This document shows positions 41,911 through 50,316 of a DNA stretch of 53,078 bases, piece after piece. The position numbers and the translations under genes are program-made. Numbering within the stretch: position 1 is the first letter of the stretch; each line of letters begins with the position of its first letter. This stretch comes from Xylophilus sp. (GTDB lineage: Bacteria > Pseudomonadota > Gammaproteobacteria > Burkholderiales > Burkholderiaceae_C). The DNA lies in contig WNDY01000032.1 of NCBI GenBank assembly GCA_009914555.1, positions 1-53,078 of the forward strand, given 5' to 3'. Under the pieces are notes generated by a model. The model was not told where the DNA came from. It saw only the letters and a program-made list of their open reading frames with translations, and did not search any database.

Positions 41911-42544
41911 AGCGTTTCTCCAGCCGCTGGAAAGCCCAGGTGAGCACCAGCGTCATCGCGAGATAGAAGGCGGCGGCCACCACGAACGGCGTGGTGGAGA
42001 AGTCGCGCTGCACGATGCCGCGCGCGGCGCGCAGCAGGTCGTTGAGCGCGAGCACGTAGATCAGCGACGTGTCCTTGACCAGCGTGATCGTCTCGTTGCT
42101 CATCGGCGGCAGGATCCGGCGCACCATCTGCGGCAGCACGATGCGGCGCATGGTCTGGCCATAGGTCAGGCCGAGCACCCGGGCAGCCTCGTACTGGCCG
42201 CGGTCGATCGACTGGATGCCGGCGCGGAAGATCTCGGCGAAGTAGGCCGCGTAGTTCAGCGCGAAGGCCACGACTGCGGCCGGAAAGTCCGGCAGCCGCA
42301 CGCCCACGACCGGCACGAACGGCAGCGCGAAGTAGATGAACAGCATCTGCAGCATCAGCGGCGTGCCGCGCATGAGCCAGATGTAGCCGTTGACCGCCAG
42401 GCTCAGCGTGCGGATGCGCGACGTGCGCGCCAGCGCCAGCACCAGCCCGAGCGGCACCGCCAGCGCCAGCGTGATGACGAAGAGCTTGAGCGTGACCGTC
42501 GCGCCCTGCGCGAGCGGCCCGAGAAGAGAGAGGACGTAATCCAT
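41891..42544 (-). CDS. Polar amino-acid ABC transporter, permease
   Basis: Inner-membrane subunit of the HisM/GlnP family, 217 residues with five TM segments. [20 protein letters not shown] and the EAA loop [20 protein letters not shown] identify the family, and [20 protein letters not shown] the cytoplasmic coupling region. It likely forms a homodimer, since only one permease gene is present. Confidence 0.95.
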
Positions 42545-42553
42545 ACCCAGGAG

Positions 42554-42606
42554 GGTTACAGCCTGTAGCCAGCGATGATCACGGGTTGCAGCCCCATACC
42601 CTGCCA
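42554..42606. repeat. REP-like sequence in the gap between receptor and permease genes
   Basis: GGTTACAGCCTGTAGCCAGC is followed by GGGTTGCAGCCCCATACCCTG. It nearly repeats itself (GGTTACAGCC and GGTTGCAGCC) and matches 21500-21520 and 23218-23228. It lies in the 73-base gap, so it may affect the ratio of receptor to permease transcripts. Confidence 0.35.
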
Positions 42607-42617
42607 GTCAGCCGTTG

Positions 42618-43421
42618 TTATTTCACAATGTCCTTGCCGAACCACTGGTTGGCGATCTTGGCGGCCGTGCCGTCCTTCTTCAGGTCGGCCAGCGCCTGGT
42701 CGAGGCGGCCGAGCAGCACCGTGTCGTCCTTGCGCACGCCCACACCGTATTCCTCGGTGCCGAAGTTGTCGTCGAGCACGCGGTACTCGCCGGCCTTCCT
42801 CGCCACGTGGTAGCGGCCGACGACCTCGTCGACCACCACCGCGTCGAGGCGGCCGGCCGACAGGTCGAGCAGCGCGGTGATGTTGTCGCCGAAGGTCTTG
42901 AGTTCCTTGAAGCTCTGGGCCGTGGCCGCGTCCTTCTTGATCGCGTCGACCGCGCTGCTGCCGTCCTGCGCGCCGACGGTCTTGCCGGCCAGGTCGGCCT
43001 TGGACTGGATCGGCGAGGCGGCGGCCACCACGATGATCTGGTGGTTCTCCATGTAGGGCGCGGTGAAGGCGATGTTGGCCTTGCGCTCCTCGGTGATGGT
43101 CAGGCCGTTCCACAGCGCGTCCACGCGCTTGCCGGCGAGTTCGGCCTCCTTGGCGCTCCAGTCGATGGCCTTGAACTCCACTTCGGCGCCCAGGCGCCTG
43201 GCGGCCTCGCGGGCCAAGTCGATGTCGAAGCCGACGATCTCGTTCTTCGCGTCGCGGAAGCCCATCGGCGGGAAGTTGTCGTCGAGGCCGACGACGATCT
43301 TCAGCGGCGCCGGCGGGGCTTCGGCGGCGGCCTGCGGTGCGGGCTCCTGCCTGCCGCAGGCGGCGAGCAGGGCGGCCAGGGAAGCGGCGGCGAGGGCGGC
43401 GGTAAGGGTTCTGCGGTTCAT
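42618..43421 (-). CDS. Polar amino-acid ABC transporter, substrate-binding lipoprotein
   Basis: Periplasmic receptor of family 3 (SBP_bac_3), 267 residues. The lipobox is LAALLAAC (C22). The ligand-binding domain begins KIVVGLDDNFPPMGFRDAKN, with GFDIDLAREAARRLGAEVEF and LWNGLTITEERKANIAFTAP typical of the family; the C-terminal QWFGKDIVK is usual. First gene of the three-gene operon; the amino acid transported is unknown. Confidence 0.94.
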   Translation of the reverse strand: MNRRTLTAALAAASLAALLAACGRQEPAPQAAAEAPPAPLKIVVGLDDNFPPMGFRDAKNEIVGFDIDLAREAARRLGAEVEFKAIDWSAKEAELAGKRVDALWNGLTITEERKANIAFTAPYMENHQIIVVAAASPIQSKADLAGKTVGAQDGSSAVDAIKKDAATAQSFKELKTFGDNITALLDLSAGRLDAVVVDEVVGRYHVARKAGEYRVLDDNFGTEEYGVGVRKDDTVLLGRLDQALADLKKDGTAAKIANQWFGKDIVK

Positions 43422-43517
43422 GGCGTAGGCGGGTGCGGGAAGAGCAGGAAGACGGGCGACGCGCAGCGCGGCGCGGCGGCCAAACCCGCTATTGTCGCGC
43501 AGCCCGGCCGGCGGCGT

Positions 43518-43549
43518 ACATTTGCTGCCCCTTCGTCACATGTGCTGCC
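43518..43549. promoter_or_regulatory. Direct repeat in the divergent receptor/DUF1800 promoter region
   Basis: ACATTTGCTGCC (43518-43529) and ACATGTGCTGCC (43538-43549) differ at one base and are spaced 20 bases start to start, close to two helical turns. They lie between the two divergent starts and could be regulator half-sites. Confidence 0.28.
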
Positions 43550-43581
43550 GAACTCCGCGGGCGCCGGCCCATCCATAAGCC

Positions 43582-45207
43582 ATGGACGTCGATCCGAACC
43601 GGGCCGCCCGCCGGCCCCGCACCGTGCCGCGGCACGCCCTGCCCTGGCGCGGCGCGCTGGCCGCGCTGCTGCTCGGCTTGGCGGCGTGCACGCATACTCC
43701 TCCATCCACCTCCCTGCAGCGCACATCAACCGGGCGCCCTGGCACCATACTCCCCACCACGGATATCGCCTGGCTGGACCGCACCGGCTACGGCGCCGAC
43801 CCGGGCGCGGCGGCGCAGCTCGCGAGCGTCGGGCGCGCGGCGTTCCTCGATGCCCAGCTGAAGGCGCCGCCGGCCGACCCGCCGGCGCTGGCCCGCCAGA
43901 TCGCCGCCCTGCCCGGCCTGGACCAGAGCGCCGAACAGCGCTGGCGCGCCGCGCGCGCCGAGCAGCAGCACATCAACAACGACCTGAAGGCCGACCCCGA
44001 GGCCCAGCGCCAGGCGCGCGACGCCTACAACCGCGCCGGCAACGACGCCATCGTGCAGGCGCAGCGCCGCCACCTGCTGCGCGCCCTGTATTCCACCGAC
44101 CCGCTGCGCGAGCGCATGACCTGGTTCTGGATGAACCATTTCAGCGTCTACAGCGGCAAGGCCAACGTACGCTGGACGCTGGCCGACTACGAGGAACGCG
44201 CCGTGCGCCCACATGCGTTCGGCGCTTTTCGCGACCTCGTGCTGGCCACGCTGACCGCGCCGGCCATGCTCGAATTCCTCGACAACGCGCAGAGCGCGGC
44301 CGGCAGGGTCAACGAGAATTACGCGCGCGAGCTGATGGAGCTGCACACGCTGGGCGTCTCGGGCGGCCCGAGCGGCTCGCGCTACACGCAGCAGGACGTG
44401 CAGGAACTCGCCCGCATCCTGACCGGCGTGGGCCTCAACGCGAGCGGCCAGCCGCCGAAGCTGCCGCCCGCGCGCGCGGCGCTCTACCGGCGCGACGGCC
44501 TGTTCGAGTTCAACCCCGCGCGCCACGACTTCGGCGCCAAGACCTTCCTCGGCCACCGCATCGAGGGCAGCGGCTTCGGCGAGGTGCAGCAGGCGGTGGA
44601 CATCCTCGTGCGCGATCCGGCCTGTGCGCGCTTCATCGCGCACAAGCTGGCGGTCTACTTCGTGGCCGACACGCCGCCGCCCGCGCTGGTGGACCGCATG
44701 GCGCAGACCTTCCAGCGCAGCGGCGGCGACATCGCCGCCGTGCTGCGCACGCTGTTCCTCGCGCCCGAGTTCGATGCGGCGCTGGCCACGCCCGAGGCCG
44801 GGCGGCTGAAGGACCCGATGCGCTACGTCGTCTCGTCGCTGCGGCTGGCCTATGGCGAGCGGCCCGTCGCCAACCTGCGGCCGGTCGCCAACTGGCTGCA
44901 GCAGCTCGGCGAGCCGCTCTATGGCCGCGTCTCGCCCGACGGCTATCCGCTCGCCGAGGGCGCCTGGGCCAGCTCGGGCCAGATGGTCAAGCGCTTCGAG
45001 ATCGCGCGCGCCATCGGCAACGGCGGCGGCGGCCTGTTCAACGGCGACGACGGCAAGCCCGCCGCGCAGACGGGCTTTCCGCAGATCGCCAACCGCTTCT
45101 ACTACGACCAGATCGAGCCGACGCTGGGCGCCGCCACGCGCGACGCGCTGGCGAAGGCGGCGAGCCAGGGCGAGTGGAACACCGTCCTGCTGTCGTCCCC
45201 CGAATGA
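43582..45207 (+). CDS. DUF1800 family lipoprotein
   Basis: Protein of unknown function, 541 residues, exported and probably lipidated: after a basic N-terminus, LPWRGALAALLLGLAAC ends in a lipobox Cys (C36). The DUF1800 core includes RHLLRALYSTDPLRERMTWF, WMNHFSVYSGK, NENYARELMELHTLGV and YTQQDVQELARILTGVGLNA, with FNPARHDFGAKTFLGHRIEG and ARFIAHKLAVYFV. Such proteins are nearly always paired with a DUF1501 partner, which follows 187 bases later. The linker after the signal (43692-43752) carries two CATACTCC patches in otherwise GC-rich DNA. Confidence 0.9.
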   Translation: MDVDPNRAARRPRTVPRHALPWRGALAALLLGLAACTHTPPSTSLQRTSTGRPGTILPTTDIAWLDRTGYGADPGAAAQLASVGRAAFLDAQLKAPPADPPALARQIAALPGLDQSAEQRWRAARAEQQHINNDLKADPEAQRQARDAYNRAGNDAIVQAQRRHLLRALYSTDPLRERMTWFWMNHFSVYSGKANVRWTLADYEERAVRPHAFGAFRDLVLATLTAPAMLEFLDNAQSAAGRVNENYARELMELHTLGVSGGPSGSRYTQQDVQELARILTGVGLNASGQPPKLPPARAALYRRDGLFEFNPARHDFGAKTFLGHRIEGSGFGEVQQAVDILVRDPACARFIAHKLAVYFVADTPPPALVDRMAQTFQRSGGDIAAVLRTLFLAPEFDAALATPEAGRLKDPMRYVVSSLRLAYGERPVANLRPVANWLQQLGEPLYGRVSPDGYPLAEGAWASSGQMVKRFEIARAIGNGGGGLFNGDDGKPAAQTGFPQIANRFYYDQIEPTLGAATRDALAKAASQGEWNTVLLSSPE

Positions 45208-45230
45208 ATGAAGGAGTGAATGAAGGACCT

Positions 45231-45355
45231 CCCCCCCGAGCGGCTTTGCCGCTTCCCTCGTCTCTGGCTGCGCTTCGCTTGCCGGAAGGGGGCGACGCCA
45301 GCGCGGCGGGGCGGCCCTTGCGCGGGCGTCTGCCGGCCTGGGCCGCGCCAGTTTT
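45231..45355 (+). repeat. Dispersed GC-rich repeat, copy 1 (between the DUF1800 and DUF1501 genes)
   Basis: Homologous to the reverse complement of 37162-37292, with an exact 28-base core at 45296-45323. It opens with CCCCCCCGAGCGGCTTTGCC, a C-run and a small hairpin, then GC-rich sequence. A short tandem GAATGAAGGA repeat (45207-45229) precedes it. It fills almost the whole gap between two genes that probably work together. Confidence 0.75.
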
Positions 45356-45394
45356 AACGCCGCGCTTTCATGATGCAACACCTGGAGTGCTGAT

Positions 45395-46708
45395 ATGACC
45401 TTACTCGACCGCCGCCAATGGCTGCAACTCGCAGCCGCGGGCGCCTTCGCCGCGACCGCGCCGAGCGTCTTCGCCCAGGCCCAGATCGCCCCGGGCGCGG
45501 GCGACGCGCGCTTTTTGCTCGTCTTCCTGCGCGGTGCCTACGATGCGACCAACGTGCTCGTGCCCACGGGCAGCGACTTCTATTACGAGTCGCGCCCCAC
45601 GATCGCCATCGCCCGGCCGCCCGCGGCCGGCGCGCCGGAAAACCCGCAGGCCGTCCTGGCGCTGCACGGCGCCGATGGCTGGGGCCTGCACCCGGCGCTC
45701 GGCCCCAGCGTGCTGCCGCTGTGGCAGGCGCGCCAGCTGGCCTTCATCCCGTTCGCCGGCACCGACGACCTCTCGCGCAGCCATTTCGAGACGCAGGACA
45801 GCGTCGAGGCCGGCCTGCCGCTGCCGGGCGAAGGCAGCGGCCCGCCGGCGGCGCTGCGCGGCAGCGGCTTCCTGAACCGGCTCGCGCGCGTGCTCGATGC
45901 CCGGGGCCAGCCCGTGGCCTTCACCGACGGCGTGCCGGCCGCGTTCGCCGGGCCGGTCAACGTGCCCAACGTCTCGCTCAAGGGCACGGCCCGCGCGCCG
46001 TTCGATGCGCGCCAGACCGGCCTGCTCGCGCAGATGTACCAGGGCACGCGCTACGCCCCGCTGATCGCCGAGGGCTTCGAGCTGCGCCGCACCGTGGCCG
46101 AGCAGGCCGCGGCGCAGCAGAAGCAGGCGTCCGCCCAGGCCGCCGGCATGGCACCCGACGCAGCGACGCGCCGCCAGGAAATGGAGGCCGCGAGCCGCCA
46201 GGCGATCTCCGCGCGCGGCTTCGAGCTGGAGGCGCGGCGCATGGCCGGCCTGCTGAAGGAGCGCTACAACCTCGGCTTCATCGACGTGGGCGGCTGGGAC
46301 ACCCACGTCAACCAGGGCGGCGCGCAGGGCCAGCTGGCCAGCCTGCTCGACAACCTGGGCCGCGGCCTCGCCGGCTTCGCGCAGGAGATGGGCCCCGCGT
46401 GGGACCGCACCGTCGTGGTCGTCGTCTCGGAGTTCGGCCGCACCTTCCGCGAGAACGGCACCCGCGGCACCGACCACGGCCACGGCAGCGTCTACTGGGT
46501 CGCCGGCGGCGCGGTGCGCGGCGGCCGGCTCGCGGGCGAGCAGGTGGCCGTCGGCCCCGCCACGCTGAACCAGAACCGCGACTGGCCGGTGAAGAACGAA
46601 TACCGCGCGGTGCTCGGCGGCGTGTTCCAGCGCATCTACGGGCTGGACCGCGCCCGGCTGGCGCAGGTGTTCCCGGACGTGGCGCCGCGGGATATCGGAC
46701 TGGTCTAG
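45395..46708 (+). CDS. DUF1501 family protein with a Tat-like signal
   Basis: Exported protein of unknown function in the sulfatase/alkaline-phosphatase-like superfamily, 437 residues. The N-terminus LLDRRQWLQLAAAGAFAATA carries a twin-arginine motif before a hydrophobic stretch, and cleavage is likely after SVFAQA. The core has LVFLRGAYDATNVLVP, DVGGWDTHVNQGG, VVSEFGRTFREN and RGTDHGHGSVYWVAGG, matching the metal-site motifs of the family. It pairs with the DUF1800 gene. Its stop overlaps that of gntP (CTAG). Confidence 0.92.
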   Translation: MTLLDRRQWLQLAAAGAFAATAPSVFAQAQIAPGAGDARFLLVFLRGAYDATNVLVPTGSDFYYESRPTIAIARPPAAGAPENPQAVLALHGADGWGLHPALGPSVLPLWQARQLAFIPFAGTDDLSRSHFETQDSVEAGLPLPGEGSGPPAALRGSGFLNRLARVLDARGQPVAFTDGVPAAFAGPVNVPNVSLKGTARAPFDARQTGLLAQMYQGTRYAPLIAEGFELRRTVAEQAAAQQKQASAQAAGMAPDAATRRQEMEAASRQAISARGFELEARRMAGLLKERYNLGFIDVGGWDTHVNQGGAQGQLASLLDNLGRGLAGFAQEMGPAWDRTVVVVVSEFGRTFRENGTRGTDHGHGSVYWVAGGAVRGGRLAGEQVAVGPATLNQNRDWPVKNEYRAVLGGVFQRIYGLDRARLAQVFPDVAPRDIGLV

Positions 46709-48096
46709 GCCAGCGGCGGCAGCAGGTCCAGCAGCAGCACCATCGCCAGGCCCACGAGCGCGACGATGGACTGGACCACCGAGATGGTCTTGGTCGCCTC
46801 GCCCATGTCCATGCCGAACGATTCCTTCACCAGCCAGAAGCCGGCATGGTTGGCATAGTTGAAGAACAGCGATCCGCAGCCGATGGACAGCGCCAGCAGC
46901 GGCTGGTTCACCGCCGTGCCCGAGGCGGCCAGCGGCGCCAGCAGCCCCGCCGCGCCCACGATGCCGACCGTCGCCGAGCCGGTGGACACCGACAGCAGCA
47001 TCGAGATCAGCCAGCCCAGCAGCAGCGGCGACAGCGCCAGCTGGCGGCTCATGTGCACGATGGCGTCGCCGACGTGCGCATCGGTCAGCACCTGCTGGAA
47101 CGCGCCGCCGCCGGCGATGATGAGCAGCACGTTGGCCACGGGCCTGACGCTCTGGCTCAGCGATTGGCGCACCGCCTCGGGCACGCCCGGCCGCAGCACG
47201 GCGATCGCGAACACCACGCCCAGCAGCATGGCGATGATCGGATCGCCGACGAAGGCGGCCGCATGCAGCACGGCCGACCCCTTGGCCAGCACGACCTCGG
47301 AGACCGCATGGAACAGCATCAGCAGGGCCGGCAGCAGCGCCGCGAGCAGCCCCAGGCCGATGCCGGGCGGCGCCTTGCGGCGGGCCGGCGCAGCGGTGGC
47401 GTCCGCCTGCGGCGCGTACTGGGCGATCAGCGCGTCGTCCGGCCGTACCCTCAGCCGCGGCGCGATGAACGCGCCATAGATCGGCCCGGCCAGCACGATG
47501 GCCGGCACCGCGGCGATGAAGCCGTAGAGCATGGTCGCGCCGACGCTAGTCTTGAGCGTGGCGATGGCCGTGAGCGGTCCGGGGTGCGGCGGCACCATGC
47601 CGTGCATGGCCGCCAGCGCGGCGATGACCGGCACGCCCACGTACACGTAGGGCGAGCCGGCGCCGGACTTCTCGGCCTCCAGCTTGCGCGCGACGCCGAA
47701 GATCAGCGGCAGCAGCACGACCAGCCCCACCTCGAAGAACATCGGAATGCCGATGATGAAGGCCACGCCGGTCATGGCCCAGGGCAGCGCCCTGCCGGAT
47801 GCGCGGCTCACGATGGCGTCGGCCACGCTGTCGGTCACGCCGGAATCCGCCAGCAGCTTGCCGAGCATCGCACCCAGGGCGACCACCAGCCCGACCGCGC
47901 CGAGCGTCTTGCCGACGCCGCCCGAGACGGAATGCAGCAGGCGGTCCAGCGGCATGCCGGTGGCCAGGCCCGCCGCCAGCGACACCGCCAGCAGCGCCAG
48001 CAAGGGATGCAGCCGGAGCCGGGAGACGATCAGCCCGACCAGTCCGAGCACGCTGAGCAGCGCGATCACCAGCAGCTGGATATCGGTTGAATTCAT
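46705..48096 (-). CDS. Gluconate:H+ symporter (GntP family)
   Basis: Uptake of gluconate or a related sugar acid, 463 residues, with the high helix count of GntP. TGMPLDRLLHSVSGGVGKTL and GIPMFFEVGLVVLLPLIFGV are family motifs, as are MHGMVPPHPGPLTAIATLKT and SVSTGSATVGIVGAAGLLAP, and GFWLVKESFGMDMGEATKTI near the end. The start is ATG 48096. No gluconate kinase is beside it, so the exact substrate is open. Confidence 0.92.
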   Translation of the reverse strand: MNSTDIQLLVIALLSVLGLVGLIVSRLRLHPLLALLAVSLAAGLATGMPLDRLLHSVSGGVGKTLGAVGLVVALGAMLGKLLADSGVTDSVADAIVSRASGRALPWAMTGVAFIIGIPMFFEVGLVVLLPLIFGVARKLEAEKSGAGSPYVYVGVPVIAALAAMHGMVPPHPGPLTAIATLKTSVGATMLYGFIAAVPAIVLAGPIYGAFIAPRLRVRPDDALIAQYAPQADATAAPARRKAPPGIGLGLLAALLPALLMLFHAVSEVVLAKGSAVLHAAAFVGDPIIAMLLGVVFAIAVLRPGVPEAVRQSLSQSVRPVANVLLIIAGGGAFQQVLTDAHVGDAIVHMSRQLALSPLLLGWLISMLLSVSTGSATVGIVGAAGLLAPLAASGTAVNQPLLALSIGCGSLFFNYANHAGFWLVKESFGMDMGEATKTISVVQSIVALVGLAMVLLLDLLPPLA

Positions 48097-48205
48097 GGAT
48101 GCGGTGTGTCGTTGTGGGATACCGGCCGCCGACGATCCAGCGCCCGGCCGGGCTCCATGGTAGGAGAGTCCGGCCGGGCAGGCCGGCGGCGGGATATTCA
48201 GGCGC

Positions 48206-49123
48206 TCAGGCCACCCGGCCGTGCTCGGCCAGGAAGTCAAGCAGCGCCCGCACCCGCGACGGCAGCGGCCCGCCCTGCCCGACGTGCACCGCGTGAAAGC
48301 TCTCGCGATCGCCCGCGTTGAAGGCGTCGAGCACCGGCACCAGCCGGCCGGCGGCGATGTCCCTGCGCACGGTGAACGCGGCCAGCCGCACGAGCCCCAG
48401 GCCGGCCAGCGCGAGGCGGCGCAGCCCTTCGCCATCGCCGGCATGCGCCGGGCCGTTGACCGGCAGCGCCACCGTGGCGCCCGAGGCGTCGCGGAACGGC
48501 CAGCCTTCGCTGCCGCTGCGCGCATAGGCCAGGCCCAGGCGGCGGTGGCCGTCCAGGTCGGCCGGCGTGCGCGGCGTGCCGAAGCGCTCCAGGTAGGCCG
48601 GCGCGGCCACCACCGTGAAGGCCGTGTCGCCCAGGCCGCGCGCCACCAGGGTGGAGCTGCGCAGCGGGCCGGCGCGCACGACCACGTCGGTGCGCTCGGC
48701 CAGCAGGTCGATCACCGCGTCGGTCTGCACGATGTCCAGCGTGATGCAGGGATGGTCATCGAAGAACGCCGGCAGCAGCGGCGCCAGCACATGTGCCATG
48801 TACGAGGCGCTGGTGTTGAAGCGGATGTGCCCGGCCGGCGCGCCGCCACCGGCGGCCGTGCGCTCGGCCTCGGCGATGTCGGCCAGGATGCGCACGGCCC
48901 GTTCGTGGAAGGCCTGGCCCTCGGCCGTCAACAGCAGCTGGCGCGTCGAGCGATTCAGCAGCCGCGCGCCGAGCCGCGCCTCCAGCCGGCCGACCAGCTT
49001 GCTCACGGCCGAGGGCGTCATGCCCAGGCTGCGCGCGGCCGGCGAGAAGCCGCCCAGCGCCGCGACGCGGGCGAAGACCTCCATCTCGCCCGACCGGTTG
49101 ATCTCGCTGCTGCTGCGTGCCAT
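48206..49123 (-). CDS. LysR-family transcriptional regulator
   Basis: DNA-binding regulator, 305 residues. The winged HTH is at about 15-75 (MEVFARVAALGGFSPAARSL, PSAVSKLVGRLEARLGARLL, NRSTRQLLLTAEGQ). The effector domain starts at about 95 (GHIRFNTSASYMAHVLAPLL). It is divergent from the aldo/keto reductase gene, with a 107-base gap, so that gene is the likely target. The effector is unknown. Confidence 0.93.
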   Translation of the reverse strand: MARSSSEINRSGEMEVFARVAALGGFSPAARSLGMTPSAVSKLVGRLEARLGARLLNRSTRQLLLTAEGQAFHERAVRILADIAEAERTAAGGGAPAGHIRFNTSASYMAHVLAPLLPAFFDDHPCITLDIVQTDAVIDLLAERTDVVVRAGPLRSSTLVARGLGDTAFTVVAAPAYLERFGTPRTPADLDGHRRLGLAYARSGSEGWPFRDASGATVALPVNGPAHAGDGEGLRRLALAGLGLVRLAAFTVRRDIAAGRLVPVLDAFNAGDRESFHAVHVGQGGPLPSRVRALLDFLAEHGRVA

Positions 49124-49230
49124 GGGGAGTGAATTGCGCTCACAGATGTTGTTCCGCCCGGCACTCTAGTGCGCCGCGGCGCCCCACCCTACCCTCGGGG
49201 GCATTGCATCGACTGGAAAGGAACAACCAC

Positions 49231-50265
49231 ATGGAATACCGACGCCTCGGCCACAGCGGCCTGCAGGTGCCGGCGCTGAGCTTCGGCGCCGGCACCTTCG
49301 GCGGCAGCGGGCCGCTCTTCAGCCACTGGGGCCAGTCGGACGCGCAGGAGGCGCGCCGGCTGGTGGACATCTGCCTCGACGCCGGCGTGACGCTGTTCGA
49401 CACGGCCGACGTGTACTCGCAGGGCGCGTCCGAGAAGGTGCTGGGCGCGGCCATCCGCGGCCGGCGCGACCGCGTGCTGGTCTCCACCAAGACCGGCCTG
49501 CCGGTAGGCGACGGCCCCCACGACGCCGGCACCGGCCGCGCCCGCCTGCTGCGCGCGGTGGACGACGCGCTGCGCCGCCTGGGCACCGACTGGATCGACC
49601 TGCTGCAGCTCCATGCCTTCGACGCCGGCACGCCGGTGGAGGAAGTGCTGGCCACGCTCGACACGCTGGTGCGCGCAGGCAAGGTGCGCTACGTGGGCGT
49701 CTCCAACTTCGCCGGCTGGCAGCTCATGAAATCGCTGGCCACGGCCGACCGGCACGGCTGGCCGCGCTACGTGGCGCAGCAGGTCTACTACTCGCTGGTC
49801 GGCCGCGACTACGAATGGGAGCTGATGCCGCTGGGCCACGACCAGGGCGTGGCCGCGCTGGTCTGGAGCCCGCTGGGCTGGGGCCGGCTGACCGGCAGGA
49901 TCCGCCGCGGCTCGCCGCCGCCGCCCGGCAGCCGCCTGCATGAGACCGCCGCTTTCGGCCCGCCGGTGGACGACGAGCACCTCTACGGCGTGGTCGACGC
50001 GCTCGACGCCGTGGCCGGGGAGACCGGCCGGACCGTGCCCCAGGTCGCGCTCAACTGGCTGCTGCGGCGGCCCACCGTGGCCTCGGTCATCATCGGCGCG
50101 CGCAACGAGACGCAGCTGCGCGACAACCTGGGCGCGGTGGGCTGGGCCCTGACCGCGGCACAGGTCGCGCGTCTCGACGCGGCAAGCGCGGTGGCCGCCG
50201 CCTATCCGTACTTCCCCTATCGGCGCCAGGAGGGTTTCGCGCGGCTTTCGCCGCCGCTCGTCTAG
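49231..50265 (+). CDS. Aldo/keto reductase
   Basis: NADPH-dependent oxidoreductase of the AKR superfamily, 344 residues. The catalytic tetrad is D57, Y62 (LFDTADVYSQGASEKV), K87 (VSTKTGLP) and H128 (DLLQLHAFD). GVSNFAGWQLMKSLATADRH is typical of the larger AKR group, and the NADP site is near ASVIIGARNETQLRDNLGA. The start has a GGAAAGGA site. Divergent to the LysR gene. The substrate is unknown. Confidence 0.94.
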   Translation: MEYRRLGHSGLQVPALSFGAGTFGGSGPLFSHWGQSDAQEARRLVDICLDAGVTLFDTADVYSQGASEKVLGAAIRGRRDRVLVSTKTGLPVGDGPHDAGTGRARLLRAVDDALRRLGTDWIDLLQLHAFDAGTPVEEVLATLDTLVRAGKVRYVGVSNFAGWQLMKSLATADRHGWPRYVAQQVYYSLVGRDYEWELMPLGHDQGVAALVWSPLGWGRLTGRIRRGSPPPPGSRLHETAAFGPPVDDEHLYGVVDALDAVAGETGRTVPQVALNWLLRRPTVASVIIGARNETQLRDNLGAVGWALTAAQVARLDAASAVAAAYPYFPYRRQEGFARLSPPLV

Positions 50266-50316
50266 GCGGCACATGCCGACAAGCGCAGGCCGAAGGCGAC
50301 CGTATGATTCGGCGCC

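Noticed and set aside
42615..45398. A 927-codon plus-strand frame running through the receptor and DUF1800 genes
   Set aside because: Its frame differs from the DUF1800 protein, which has a lipobox and family motifs.
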